From positions 62,449,505 to 62,513,504 of the forward strand of contig CM069436.1 in the NCBI GenBank assembly GCA_035610365.1: a stretch of 64,000 nt of DNA. The letters are read 5' to 3'. This DNA is from Aquatica leii (taxonomy: Eukaryota; Arthropoda; Insecta; Coleoptera; Lampyridae). This document shows positions 34,481-44,560 of the stretch, one piece after another. The notes beneath the pieces were generated by a model that saw only the letters and a program-made list of their open reading frames with translations, ran no database searches and was not told where the DNA came from. The first letter of the stretch is position 1. The number at the start of each line of letters is the position of its first letter. A program made the translations under genes and the position numbers.

Positions 34481-35538
34481 ATGAGGGCGTGTACTAGTGT
34501 ACACATGTAAGAAGTGAAACTTCTTTATGGCCTTATTTTTCGCAAAATGATCAACATGCAACTTTTCAGAAATTTGTTTAATTAAAGTTAAATTAGATAA
34601 AGTTTAAACAAAAGGATTTTATTATCATAGACATGAATACAAATAATACAATTATTTCACTTTAACTTTTTGCTACTAAGATTATTACAGCATTTCATTA
34701 ATTGTAATAGAATTATTACTATCATTGTCATCGTTATTATATATTTTTGTAATTAATGGCTTATGGTAACTGAAATATGAAATTGAATATACAAAAATTA
34801 GTTAATTGATTTATAAAAATTAATAACATATTTCAGAATTTATACTCTATGCCAATTAATTGATGTTCATTAAATTAGCAGTCGTATTAATTAAACAAAA
34901 TGATCTACATGCAACTTTTCAGAAATTGGTTAAATAAAGTTAAATTAGATAAAGTTTAAACAAAAGGATTTTATTATCATAGACATGAATACAAAAAATG
35001 ATCTACATGCAACTTTTCAGAAATTGGTTAAATAAAGTTAAATTAGATAAAGTTTAAACAAAAGGATTTTATTATCATAGACATGAATACAAATAATACA
35101 ATTATTTCACTTTAACTTTTTGCTACTAAGATTATTACAGCATTTCATTAATTGTAATAGAATTATTACTATCATTGTCATCGTTATTATATATTTTTGT
35201 AATTAATGGCTTATGGTAACTGAAATATGAAATTGAATCTACAAAAATTAGTTAATTGATTTACAAAAATTAATAACATATTTCAGAATTTATACTCTAT
35301 GCCAATTAATTGATGTTCATTAAATTAGCAGTCGTATTAATTAAAAATGTGACGCGTAACGAAATAAGCGACATACTATTCCTACTGCGTTGGAGAAACT
35401 GCAAGTACTCTTCGTCTGAACCAACCGTGGTAGGGGCAAGAAAAAGATGGCGCGTAACGGAAAAATGTGACGCGTAACGAAAAAAAGATGGCGCGTAACG
35501 TAATTTTTTTTCCAACGCCGATAAAGAAGTTTCACTTC
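34481..35538 (+). mobile_element. ~1.06-kb element, copy 1 of an opposed pair
   Basis: Begins ATGAGGGCGTGTACTAGTGT and carries GAAGTGAAACTTCTTTAT at 34511 and its reverse complement at 35521-35538. The block up to about 35345 is built from a ~400-bp unit present fully twice, plus a ~98-bp partial copy (34898-34995). Then comes a GC-richer tail of GTGACGCGTAACG and GATGGCGCGTAACG words (35345-35500). The whole is the reverse complement of 36559-37642. No coding sequence. A member of a non-autonomous family of unknown class. Confidence 0.7.
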
Positions 35539-35555
35539 AAAAACTAAAAAACTAG

Positions 35556-35735
35556 TAAGTAAAACAAAAAACAATAAAAAATTATAATAGCGACATGTCA
35601 AGTCTAGTGTTTTAAAAGTTGATGCTAAGTTCATGATAAGTATAATAAGTAAAACAAAAAACAATAAAAAATTATAATAGCGACATGTCAAGTCTAGTGT
35701 TTTAAAAGTTGATGCTAAGTTCATGATAAGTATAA
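35556..35735. repeat. Tandem duplication, 90-bp period
   Basis: Positions 35556-35645 are repeated at 35646-35735 almost without change (each starts TAAGTAAAACAAAAAACAAT). A recent local duplication. Confidence 0.9.
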
Positions 35736-35738
35736 AAA

Positions 35739-36346
35739 GGTATTTTTTTGTTGAAAAGAATCGGAGTACAATAGTAAGTTTTTAAATTTCTCAAGTCCCT
35801 TAAGCAAGTGAGAACTTACTGCGCCACCCGAAGCAATCTTTCTGCGTACCTACTGTAGGTAACTTGATTGGAAAAGTTTGCGGTAAAAATTCAAATGATT
35901 TTACAACTTATATATTAATCAATTAATGTTTGCTGTATTAGTTCTATTATCGTTTAATTTTAGAAATAATTTGATTTTAATCAATTAGTGTTTATTTTGT
36001 CGAAAAATCTAAAAAATGTAAATTAGTTGAATTTCAGATTCAGTACATTTTTTGTCAAATTTTCAGTACGTTCCTATGATCGCCCTATGATTACCATCAT
36101 TACCATTACGTTACAAAACCTAGCCGCGGCAGCACTGATTGATGGCAATTGATGGCAGCAAATATGGCAGACTGTCAAACGTGTATAACGTCATATAACA
36201 TTGGTCTAAAACCGAATATCTATCTAATGCTAACTCCATTGAACCAATATTAAACCCTATATTTAAAATTTTTCTCATTTTCCACGGTATATCAGCCTTC
36301 CTTGTTATTAAATGACCGATTAGCCACACTTTAGTACGTTCGTAAA
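35739..36346. other. Interval inside the repeat nest, no gene seen
   Basis: AT-rich to 36110, then mixed sequence. Open frames here are not recognised. It lies between the two opposed element copies and is bounded on the right by the inverted arm that starts at 36347. Confidence 0.35.
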
Positions 36347-36558
36347 GTTAGCCTCGAATTCCAGCCACGAATGCGTATGTTGAAACTAACCGTGCTCGTT
36401 TTAATGCAACTACACAACTAAATTAAAAATTTATAAAAATTCGCGATGCTGTATCCGACATAACTGTAGCACTTATAGCAATTTATTAAGATAGTATAAG
36501 GTGTATATTCTTATAATTTGAAAAACATCCTTTGAATAATTAAGAAGTTACGATTTTT

Positions 36559-37642
36559 GAAGTGAAACTTCTTTATCGGCGTTGGAAAAAAATTTATCGT
36601 CACATTTTACGCGTCACATTTTTTCGGTTACGCGTCACATTTTTCCGTTACGCGCCATCTTTTTTTATTTCTGAAACGCAATAGCGACGTGATAAATAAT
36701 ATATCAATACTAAAGTGATCAACAAAATCAAAGGCTTTATTTTAATTCTAATTCCAGTGGATTTTTAACAAAAGTAAGTAATTATATCTATTTTTCTAAT
36801 ACTTGGGTGGAATTAATTGACATAGAGTATAAATTCTGAAATATGTTATTAATTTAAATTTAAGATATTTAAGGTTAACCTCAGTTTCTGATTGAACGAT
36901 GACATTTTAAATTTAAGATATTTAAGGTTAACCTCAGTTTCTGATTGAACGATGACATTTTAAATTTAAGATATTTAAGGTTAACCTCAGTTTTTGATTG
37001 AACGATGACAATGATAGTAATAATTCTATTTCAATTAATGAAATGCTGTAATAATCTTAGTAGCAAAAAGTTAAAGTGAAATAATTGTATTATTTGTATT
37101 CATGTCTATTATAATAAAATCCTTTTGTTTAAACTTTATCTAATTTTAAATTTAAGATATTTAAGGTTAACCTCAGTTTCTTATTGTAACTATCGGTCAA
37201 TGTATATGATTTCATTAAAATAGTATTTATTAATTAATACGACTGCTAATTTAATGAACATCAATTAATTGGCATAGAGTATAAATTCTGAAATATGTTA
37301 TTAATTTTTGTAAATCAATTAACTAATTTTTGTAGATTCAATTTCATATTTCAGTTACCATAAGCCATTAATTACAAAAATATATAATAACGATGACAAT
37401 GATAGTAATAATTCTATTACAATTAATGAAATGCTGTAATAACCTTAGTAGCAAAAAGTTAAAGTGAAATAATTGTATTATTTGTATTCATGTCTATGAT
37501 AATAAAATCCTTTTGTTTAAACTTTATCTAATTTAACTTTATTTAACCAATTTCTGAAAAGTTGCATGTAGATCATTTTGCGAAAAATAAGGCCATAAAG
37601 AAGTTTCACTTCTTACATGTGTACACTAGTACACGCCCTCAT
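36559..37642 (-). mobile_element. ~1.08-kb element, copy 2 (opposite orientation)
   Basis: Reverse-complement counterpart of 34481-35538, with the same GAAGTGAAACTTCTTTAT ends and the GTTACGCGTCACATTT tail at 36605-36655. It differs by a 53-bp tandem array (36850-37010) and one stray copy of that unit (37143-37186). Confidence 0.7.
36850..37010. repeat. Tandem array, three 53-bp units
   Basis: The unit contains TTAAGATATTTAAGGTTAAC and GATTGAACGATGACA; unit starts at 36861, 36914 and 36967 are exactly 53 bp apart. A partial fourth unit lies apart at 37143-37186. Confidence 0.9.
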
Positions 37643-37648
37643 TTTTTT

Positions 37649-37928
37649 TTATTAATTAACACCGCGTTTACTTCGATGGCCTAAAAATTTCGATGCTGTA
37701 TCCGACAAAACTGTGGCTTTCATACCACGCTTATTAGGATACTATAAAGTGTATTTTACTATATAATTTGAAAAACACCCCTTGAATAATTAAGAAGTTA
37801 CGATTTTTTTATTAATTAACACCGCGTTTACTTCGATAGCCTATAAGCGTGGTATGAAAGCCAGAGTTTTGTCGGATACAGCATCGAAATTTTTAGGCCA
37901 TCAAAGTAAACGCGGTGTTAATTAATAA
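37649..37928. repeat. Large hairpin, ~89-bp arms
   Basis: 37649-37738 and 37840-37928 are close reverse complements (outer TTATTAATTAACACCGCG, inner CGTGGTATGAAAGCC on the right arm). The ~100-bp loop includes another partial copy of the arm (37808-37840), giving a three-part palindrome. This explains the repeated GATGCTGTATCCGACA words, which also occur in the 36.4-kb arm. Confidence 0.85.
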
Positions 37929-38140
37929 AAAAAATCGTAACTTCTTAATTATTCAAAGGATGTTTTTCAAATTATAAGAATATACACTTTATACTATCTT
38001 AATAAATTGCTATAAGTGCTACAGTTATGTTGGATACAACATCGCGAATTTTTTAAATTTTTAATTTAGTTGTGTAGTTGCATTAAAACTAACGCGGTTA
38101 GTTTCAACATACGCATTCGTGGCTGGAATTCGAGGCTAAC

Positions 38141-38329
38141 GGGGCTAACCATAGGAACCATAGGCTAACTTTACACTTTAGTGCAACCGGCTGAACCGGC
38201 TATTTCTACGTGTAGAAAGAAAACCGATTAATGTATAAAAGACTGTATAAAACTAATTTTTTTTTATTTGATTAAGATCAATTAAATCTAGTTTAAAAGT
38301 TATTTTGTGTACAAGGAAACAGTAAAATA
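38141..38329. other. Spacer ahead of the polymerase relic
   Basis: Short AT-rich interval with GGCTAAC words. It would be the 5' leader of the polymerase gene. Confidence 0.35.
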
Positions 38330-41193
38330 ATGCCTGCTTCGACTATTCTAAATCGTTTGGCTTGCGAACTGTTCTGTGATGACAAGTTAGTAGAAATCTA
38401 TGAAAATTTATGTGAGAGACTTGTGTTACACGACGACGTAACTGAACCAGAGGATGAGCAAATTTCTGAACAATTTATACAAAGAGTTAGCAATATTAAG
38501 GTAAATAATCTTTTAATTAAAATTAATTTTTTGTTAATCTAAATTTACGTTAATTACAGAAAACTAATATCTTGGTTTTTTTGAAGATGCAACCATCAAC
38601 ATCCAAGAATAGCAACCTAAATGTAAGTTGTTTTAAATTTATATTTAACATGCTTATAAAATGTTATATTATTATTATAGACGTTTGTTGGAGGAAACAT
38701 AACAATCTCTAATGGTTTTAAGTATTTTAATATTATCTGCAAAGACGAAAACCCAATTAAAAAATTTAAAATCTTAGATAAAACTATGGTATTTAAATTC
38801 AAGGAAATCAGTGAATCTAGGAATTCATTGACCTGGCTAGAGGTATTTTAATTTTTTTTTTACTGGTTTTGTTTAATGTAATCGTCTTTTAGAATGCTTT
38901 TAATGAAGTTATCGGGTATTGGCTCGAAAAACTAATTGGCATTTCATTTAGACGTAGAGACCAATTCAATTCTAAAGTTGTTATGGCGACAGACAACATT
39001 TTACAAAGTGCAACTTACTTTTATCAGTATGATACTTTTACAATTGGAGTTATGTAGCATTACCAATATGGTATGGTGGATACAACAAGATGGTAGGTGT
39101 TACGAAGAGTTTTGTAAAAGAAAACAAGGGATTACTGTAATTTCTAATGAAAACAATCTATATTTGGCAAGAGCTTCGGTAGTGGCTGTAGCATAGGTTT
39201 TGAAAGACGAGAATTGGAAATCTTTGGTAAAGTTGCATGTGTAGATCGTACTAAAGGGGTAGTAGCGATCATATTTATTAATTTCAGCGATATCTAGTAA
39301 ATTACGTAATTGTTGTATATAATAATCGACTTTCAAAATCAGTATAGCACAAAGAACCTCATATCACAGGTAGAACCATTTTAAATTTAATTTTAGAAAA
39401 TAATTACAACAAATTTATGTTCAGCTTTTTCTATGACAAACTGAACATAAGAATTGCAAGTACATTTGTCCAGCTTGCCATTCTTCACCTGTATGTAATA
39501 AAGATCTTGCCGTTATTTTATACAATACATGTAATAGCGACTTTTGGGGGATCTTTGTAGAACACACCAAAAAGTTGTGTTAGTCCAACATGGTGTAAAT
39601 CATTGTTAAGTAGTGGATAGGTAGAAAAGTTAAAATGTGGGCATAAGTATCACAGTAATTGCAAAGTAGAGAAACCTACCCTTCACGAGTGCTTTATGAG
39701 TAAAATTGCTTCAAAATTGTCATTTTTTATGATTTAGAATGCCGACAGGATACCTGTATATATAATCAGTCTAAAAACATTTTTCATATTCCAACATTAG
39801 TTATATGTAGCACAAGTGTGTAACTCGGATATTAATATTAATGACAATCAAGACTTTCAAAAATGTAAACGACAACACATTTTTATAGATAATTTTGTCG
39901 ACGATTTTCTAAATTATGTTTCGGCTTTACAAAAAATTAATAAACGTAATTTTGTGGCATTGGCACATAACATGAACAGTTTTTATCGTTGTTTAAATAT
40001 TCGAGTGCAAATCAAAGTTATGTTGGACTTATGCCTCCATGCGCTGGTTATCACGAAATGTAAACTTTCTGTAGAGAAGACTTTTTCAAATGGTACAAAG
40101 AATAAGTAGGCTACAAGTTGATTTTTAATTTCAGAATAAAAATAGTAAGTGTTGCCGACGTAGACATTTTATGAAAAGCTTGTTTAGATTTTTGATCGCG
40201 CTTTACGACTTCTAATGGAGTTTACCCGTTTAACGACTCTTGCACAATTGTTGGCGCCTGCAATGTAGTGGTTAAGAGAAACTATCTAACCGCAAACTCT
40301 ATTGGACTTATACCCCAAAATGGATATAGAATGGCTGACAATCTATAATTGCTATCCAATGACTACTTTGGTTCGAGTATTCTTTAAAGATCGAAATTCA
40401 GCACGCGGTAATAACCGTAAAGTTAGGCTAAAAGAGGGCTTGTTAGTTGACAGTTTTTGCACTGAAACACACATAAAGCCGGGTTGCATAAAGCAAATGA
40501 AAAATATAGCAAGTGATTATTTCTGAAATCACGAATAAACTTGGTTTCATTGGCTATGTAGCAATTGTTGTGAGAACTAATCGGTTGTTACATTTTTGAT
40601 TTGCTTTGGGCAACCCGCCTACAGTGTATCAGTTTCATGGTTGCTATTTTCGCGGTTGTGAAACTTGTTTTCCAGATCAAACAGTTACACTTAGTGGCGA
40701 TAAGCACGATGCCACGTGTGCAAGATCTGTTCTTTTGGCTACAACTTATTAAATATTAAAGAGTGCGAGTTCAAACAACAGTTCAAAATTAATGTACAGA
40801 CTGTTAAAGTAACGTCTTTATTATTGCAAATCACGCTTACGACTAACAACAAAATGCAACACACCAGCTACTACTAACTACTCTAGGTGGCGCTCGTTAT
40901 CAATTTAACAAAGGCTGAATCGTCGCGACAGTTTTTTCGGAGGTCGTAAAAATGATGTATAATTATACTACGACGCAGAAGAAAATGAAGTTATCCACTA
41001 CCTGGACATTTGTTTTCTTTATCCATTTGTAAATAAATATGATAAATACCCTGTTGGTCACCATAAAATTCAAGTTGATAATGACATCTGTAGCGGCTTA
41101 TCTTTCGACTTCGTTGAAGGCATTATCTACTCATTTATATCACCCAGTTTTCATTTTTAGAATGCACTTTGTAAAGTTTGTGGTGTTAAATAC

Positions 41194-43133
41194 CAGCGGC
41201 GTAGGCAGGAAAAAGGTTCGGAGGGGGTTTGAAGAATTTTACAATATTAGGTAGTACATAGAAATTATTCTATATTTGGTATACAAGAAATCCATGAATA
41301 TTTCATTTAAAAATGTCAAAATGTGACATGACCATCTACGATGTATTGTGTAGTGATGAAAGACAAAAATATTAATTAATATATTTCCAATGGCTTCTAT
41401 ACATGATGACAAACCCGTATTTACAAAATAATATTTAGTCTCCTCGATTTAGACTTGGACATTATGTTCAGTATTTCGTCATGTGTAACATCGATATCTC
41501 TGTGAATATTTAATAAGGCCAAACCATTCAGTCTATCTTCGCCAGTTTTATTGCGTAAATAAGTTTTCAATCTACGCAACGATGAAAATGATCTTTCGCT
41601 GGTTGCAACAGATATTGGTAAAGTTGCTCCAATTTGTATCAACTTCCACATGGTCGGATATAAGTTTCTGTCACAGTCATTTGGTGCCTTTTCCGATTAA
41701 CTCCTGCGAAAAGGATATGCAATACCTGCAATACGCTCCATCTTCCTTCAACGAGTAGGTCAACCAGACGAAAGAACGTAGCCAGGAATGTTGAAATTTT
41801 AAATTACGTTTCTCTTTAGAAATGGCAAATTTATAGGTCGCGTCTGGGATCCACGGATGTTCAATCAGTTGAAACTTTTGTTCGTCAGATAGCCGTTGTC
41901 TGATAAAAAGTGACACATCATTTGGTGGAGTCTAGAACGTAAATCATTTTAGAGTAATTAATACAAATACAAATACAACAATATTAAATTGATATGGATT
42001 ATTGTTAAATTAAAATAACTAATTAAGAACTTACATTAACTAGAGCCTGCTCTACAACCAGTTTCTTTATTTTGTTAGGTGGTGCATCTTTCCTTGAACA
42101 ATTTTCTTCATTCGAGTCGTCCGCATTTTTGCGTTTAAGAAAATTAGTAATTTTGTTTTGACTCATATTATCATTTACAAGTATATGACACTTCACAGGT
42201 ACCTACTATGGTTTATTTACACAAATAACACGAACATGTACAATTAAACTTTGCAAACGTTTGAAAAAACTTAGTATGTGCTTCTGAGTCTGCGAGTCTC
42301 TACTGGAACACTGGAATATAGTGGTATGAAATCACGACCTCAGGTCGTCGACCTGTTATTTGTTTTGTTTTTGTCACTTTAATTAACCTATGACAACACT
42401 TTGTAAAGCCTCAAGCCTGTGATTGCGATTCTTTAACTTGCTGTTGTTAAACTGCAGTCACAACAAAAAGACTTAAAATATTTCCAGCTAAAAACCATAA
42501 ATTTTTGTGTAGGTGTAGGTACAACTTAAAATTACGCATCTTCTCCTTAAAGTGATTTTAAGCTTGAATGAACGAATGCAACTAATAAATGTAGTCAGGA
42601 AGGCAGCACATCATATACTTTGAATATTTCTCTTTGGGCTTTTAACTCAATCTCATGCCATACCAATTTTAATAAATACCTACAATACAATCTGAAACTG
42701 CTTAACGAGGATTGTTAGGAAAAATAAAAAAATATGTGGATATTATTATAGTAATTGAATATTAGTAATAATATTAATGTTACCTATTGTAAAAAATTGA
42801 AATTAACAAAAAGGTTTGTTTCAAATTAATGTAATGTAGGTACCTACCTATAACTTGAATTTTTCCATTAGTCAACTTTTTTAAATATTCTTAGAAGTGC
42901 TAAAGCCTAAGTGCACCTTTTAGTGACCATCAGTCATCAGTACCTAGAAAAACGGTCATAATCTTTTCTATTTTAAGATTCTAACAACAGTTTTTATCTT
43001 TTGTTCCAGTATGTGTTTAGAAATGTAGCAACAAGCCACGGCTTGTAAATTGTATTTTAACCTGTGACATGTTGGCTATGAGTTCGGGGGGTGTTTCAAC
43101 CCCCCAAACCCCCCCCCCCTGGCTACGCCCTTG
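41194..43133 (-). mobile_element. Internally deleted hAT element (1.94 kb) with perfect 8-bp duplication
   Basis: Ends are CAGCGGCGTAGGCAGG and, on the other strand, CAAGGGCGTAGCCAGG. Flanks are ttaaatac at 41186-41193 and the same at 43134-43141, a perfect 8-bp duplication as hAT elements make. Removing the element restores continuity of the polymerase frame on either side. The only gene is a truncated transposase on the minus strand. The 42.2-43.1 kb part is non-coding, ending in a C-rich run. Confidence 0.95.
41421..42166 (-). pseudogene. hAT transposase with catalytic core deleted (ZMYM1-like)
   Basis: Exon 1 is 42166-42035 (MSQNKITNFLKRKNADDS, a typical short leader of this hAT group), spliced at GTAAGT. 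Exon 2 starts at 41931 after TTCTAG with TPPNDVSLFIRQRLSD. It continues through HPWIPDATYKF and GAYCRYCISF, the TTF zinc finger of these transposases. Near 41690 the frame breaks and YPTMWKLIQIGATLPIS follows, then VATSERSFSSLRRLKTYLRN, the C-terminal dimerisation domain, ending at the stop 41421. The whole RNase H-like core between the zinc finger and the dimerisation domain is missing. The product could at most bind DNA or dimerise. Confidence 0.85.
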
Positions 43134-43580
43134 TTAAATACCAATTCTTTACATAGCGACGATGAACGTAGGTTTACCGGTACGTATGTAGAAACCAAGA
43201 GAATTGGTCCTGTAATAGGAGATTTCCTAGGAGACATGACAGATGAAATCGAATGTTACGTCCTTAGCAGTAAGATTGTCGAATTCTTAAGTAGGTGGCC
43301 CAAAAAACTATGTGTTTAAGGTATTTGCAACAAAGTTGAATGAGTTTTAATACGAATGTAAAGTTAAAGGAATGACTTTAAAAATTTTAAAATCGTTAAC
43401 TATGAAACTCTTAAATACATAATTGTGAACCTAGCAGATGACATGTTTGTTAAGACAGATCGACGCATTTCATGAAATTCCATGTTTGAAGTTTTTCTCG
43501 GCCCGAAGAAAAATTATACAAAACGACGTCTAATAGAAGATAGCATAGGCACATTACCGTATGGATATAGATCGTAAAGT

Positions 43581-44114
43581 TGAGGTTTTTATTTAATTTA
43601 CTAGATATTGCTGAAATAAATATACATTTTTATTATTCTTTTAGTGTTAAGTTTCTATTGTAATAGATATGTTTTATTATTTTTTAAATTATTCGTTTTT
43701 TTTAAATTATTATTTTAATGAAATACGTGAAATTTTGTTATTAATATTTGTTTCTTAATTATACAATAAATATTACAAACTTGCTTTAGTACATTAGTTT
43801 TTATAAAACAGAAATTATAACACATTACACGATAATCGTTACTAATTAAACTATTATCAAATAAATATAAAAATTCTAACGTTTTCAAATTACAAAGTCT
43901 ATAAGACAATATTGACCATAAACTGTAGAATTCAAATAAAACAGCAATTCTATGAACTATATTAGAACGATCGGTAACCACTATTAATTGGGGTTATACA
44001 ACCTTATAACAAAACGTTCTGTATCGAACTGATACCTAAATCTTATACGCACATGTATGTTATTAAACTTTCGAGTTTTATACGGTTGTTTTAATATTCG
44101 CACTGACAAAGCGT
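43581..44114. other. AT-rich DNA, no gene seen
   Basis: The first ~45 bp are the trailer of the polymerase relic and pair with an inverted stretch at 39262-39305. The rest is unassigned AT-rich sequence. Confidence 0.4.
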
Positions 44115-44265
44115 CTTTGCAACCAACTAGAAGACACCTAAAGTCATCCTGATTGAGCGTTTTCGGGATCCAACAGGATACACCTGAAGCCATCTTGATG
44201 TTGTAGGGTCTTCGCGACCAACTAGGACACATCTGAAGCCATCCTGATGACACGGAAATGAACAG
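44115..44265. repeat. Minisatellite 1 (imperfect)
   Basis: Three diverged units share a CCAACTAGRAxACACCTGAAG-like word and CCATCCTGATG (near 44118, 44171 and 44218). The unit is about 50 bp. Units differ by several bases each. Confidence 0.7.
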
Positions 44266-44299
44266 TCGGCGGATCGTCACATCAACCAAAGAAAAATAA

Positions 44300-44560
44300 G
44301 AACTGGACATAAAACACAGGACTATGTCTGATGATACTTTGCAACTTCAGATAGTTTACGGGATTATCTGATAGCTCACTAGGCCACTGCTGCAATTTTG
44401 AGGTAGTGCACAAGACTACCTGGTGGTACACTAGACCACTATAGCAGTTTTTGGTAGTGCATGGGACTACCTGGTGGTACACTAGATCGCCACTGCCAAT
44501 TTAAGGTAGCGCACTGGACTACCTGGTGGCACACTAGACTACCATTGAGGGTAGGGAGCG
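44300..44560. repeat. Minisatellite 2 (about 51-bp unit)
   Basis: Units starting at 44402, 44453 and 44505 (51- and 52-bp steps) share GGTAGTGCA, GGACTACCTGGTGGTACAC and CACTAGA. Two more diverged units can be followed upstream to about 44300. Open frames that span the array simply repeat the unit. Confidence 0.85.

Larger units (their letters stand above)
36347..38140. repeat. ~211-bp inverted arms flanking the second element copy
   Basis: 36347-36558 and 37930-38140 are reverse complements. The outer ends share GTTAGCCTCGAATTCC and the inner ends GAAGTTACGATTTTT. Between them sit the second ~1.08-kb element (36559-37642) and a hairpin (37649-37928). The left inner end (GTTACGATTTTT) and the intact stretch at 37798-37810 (GTTACGATTTTTTTATTAAT) show that the element inserted into a T run of this arm. 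The arms could be long terminal inverted repeats of the Maverick next door or of a foldback element. Confidence 0.7.
38330..43580 (+). pseudogene. Maverick/Polinton protein-primed DNA polymerase B, decayed, split by a hAT
   Basis: The opening part looks spliced. The frame from ATG 38330 ends at ATTAAG|GTAAAT (about 38500). Pieces then follow at about 38560-38621, 38680-38840 and from 38893, with AG/GT borders. From 38893 the frame reads IGISFRRRDQF, then LARASVVAVA near 39165, both hallmarks of these polymerases. Later blocks are FVALAHNMNSF (exonuclease region, 39938), NGYRMADN (40318), QFHGCYFRGCETCF (40630) and DICFLYPFVNKY (palm motif A region, 41000). After the hAT come DERRFTGTYVE, GDFLGDMTDEIE and finally RRLIEDSIGTLPYGY (43530). 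The stretch between FTGTYV and GDFLGDM, where the YxDTDS catalytic motif belongs, is deleted. Many stops and shifts. In live elements this enzyme replicates the transposon. No integrase, ATPase or capsid gene is seen nearby. Confidence 0.85.

Noticed and set aside
44282..44482. Minus-strand protein with repeated YHQVV..CTT units
   Set aside because: It is a translation of the minisatellite; the unit length is not a reliable multiple of three and nothing supports a gene.
44300..44560. CRISPR-like repeat array
   Set aside because: The repeats are head-to-tail without unique spacers, and the DNA is plainly eukaryotic.
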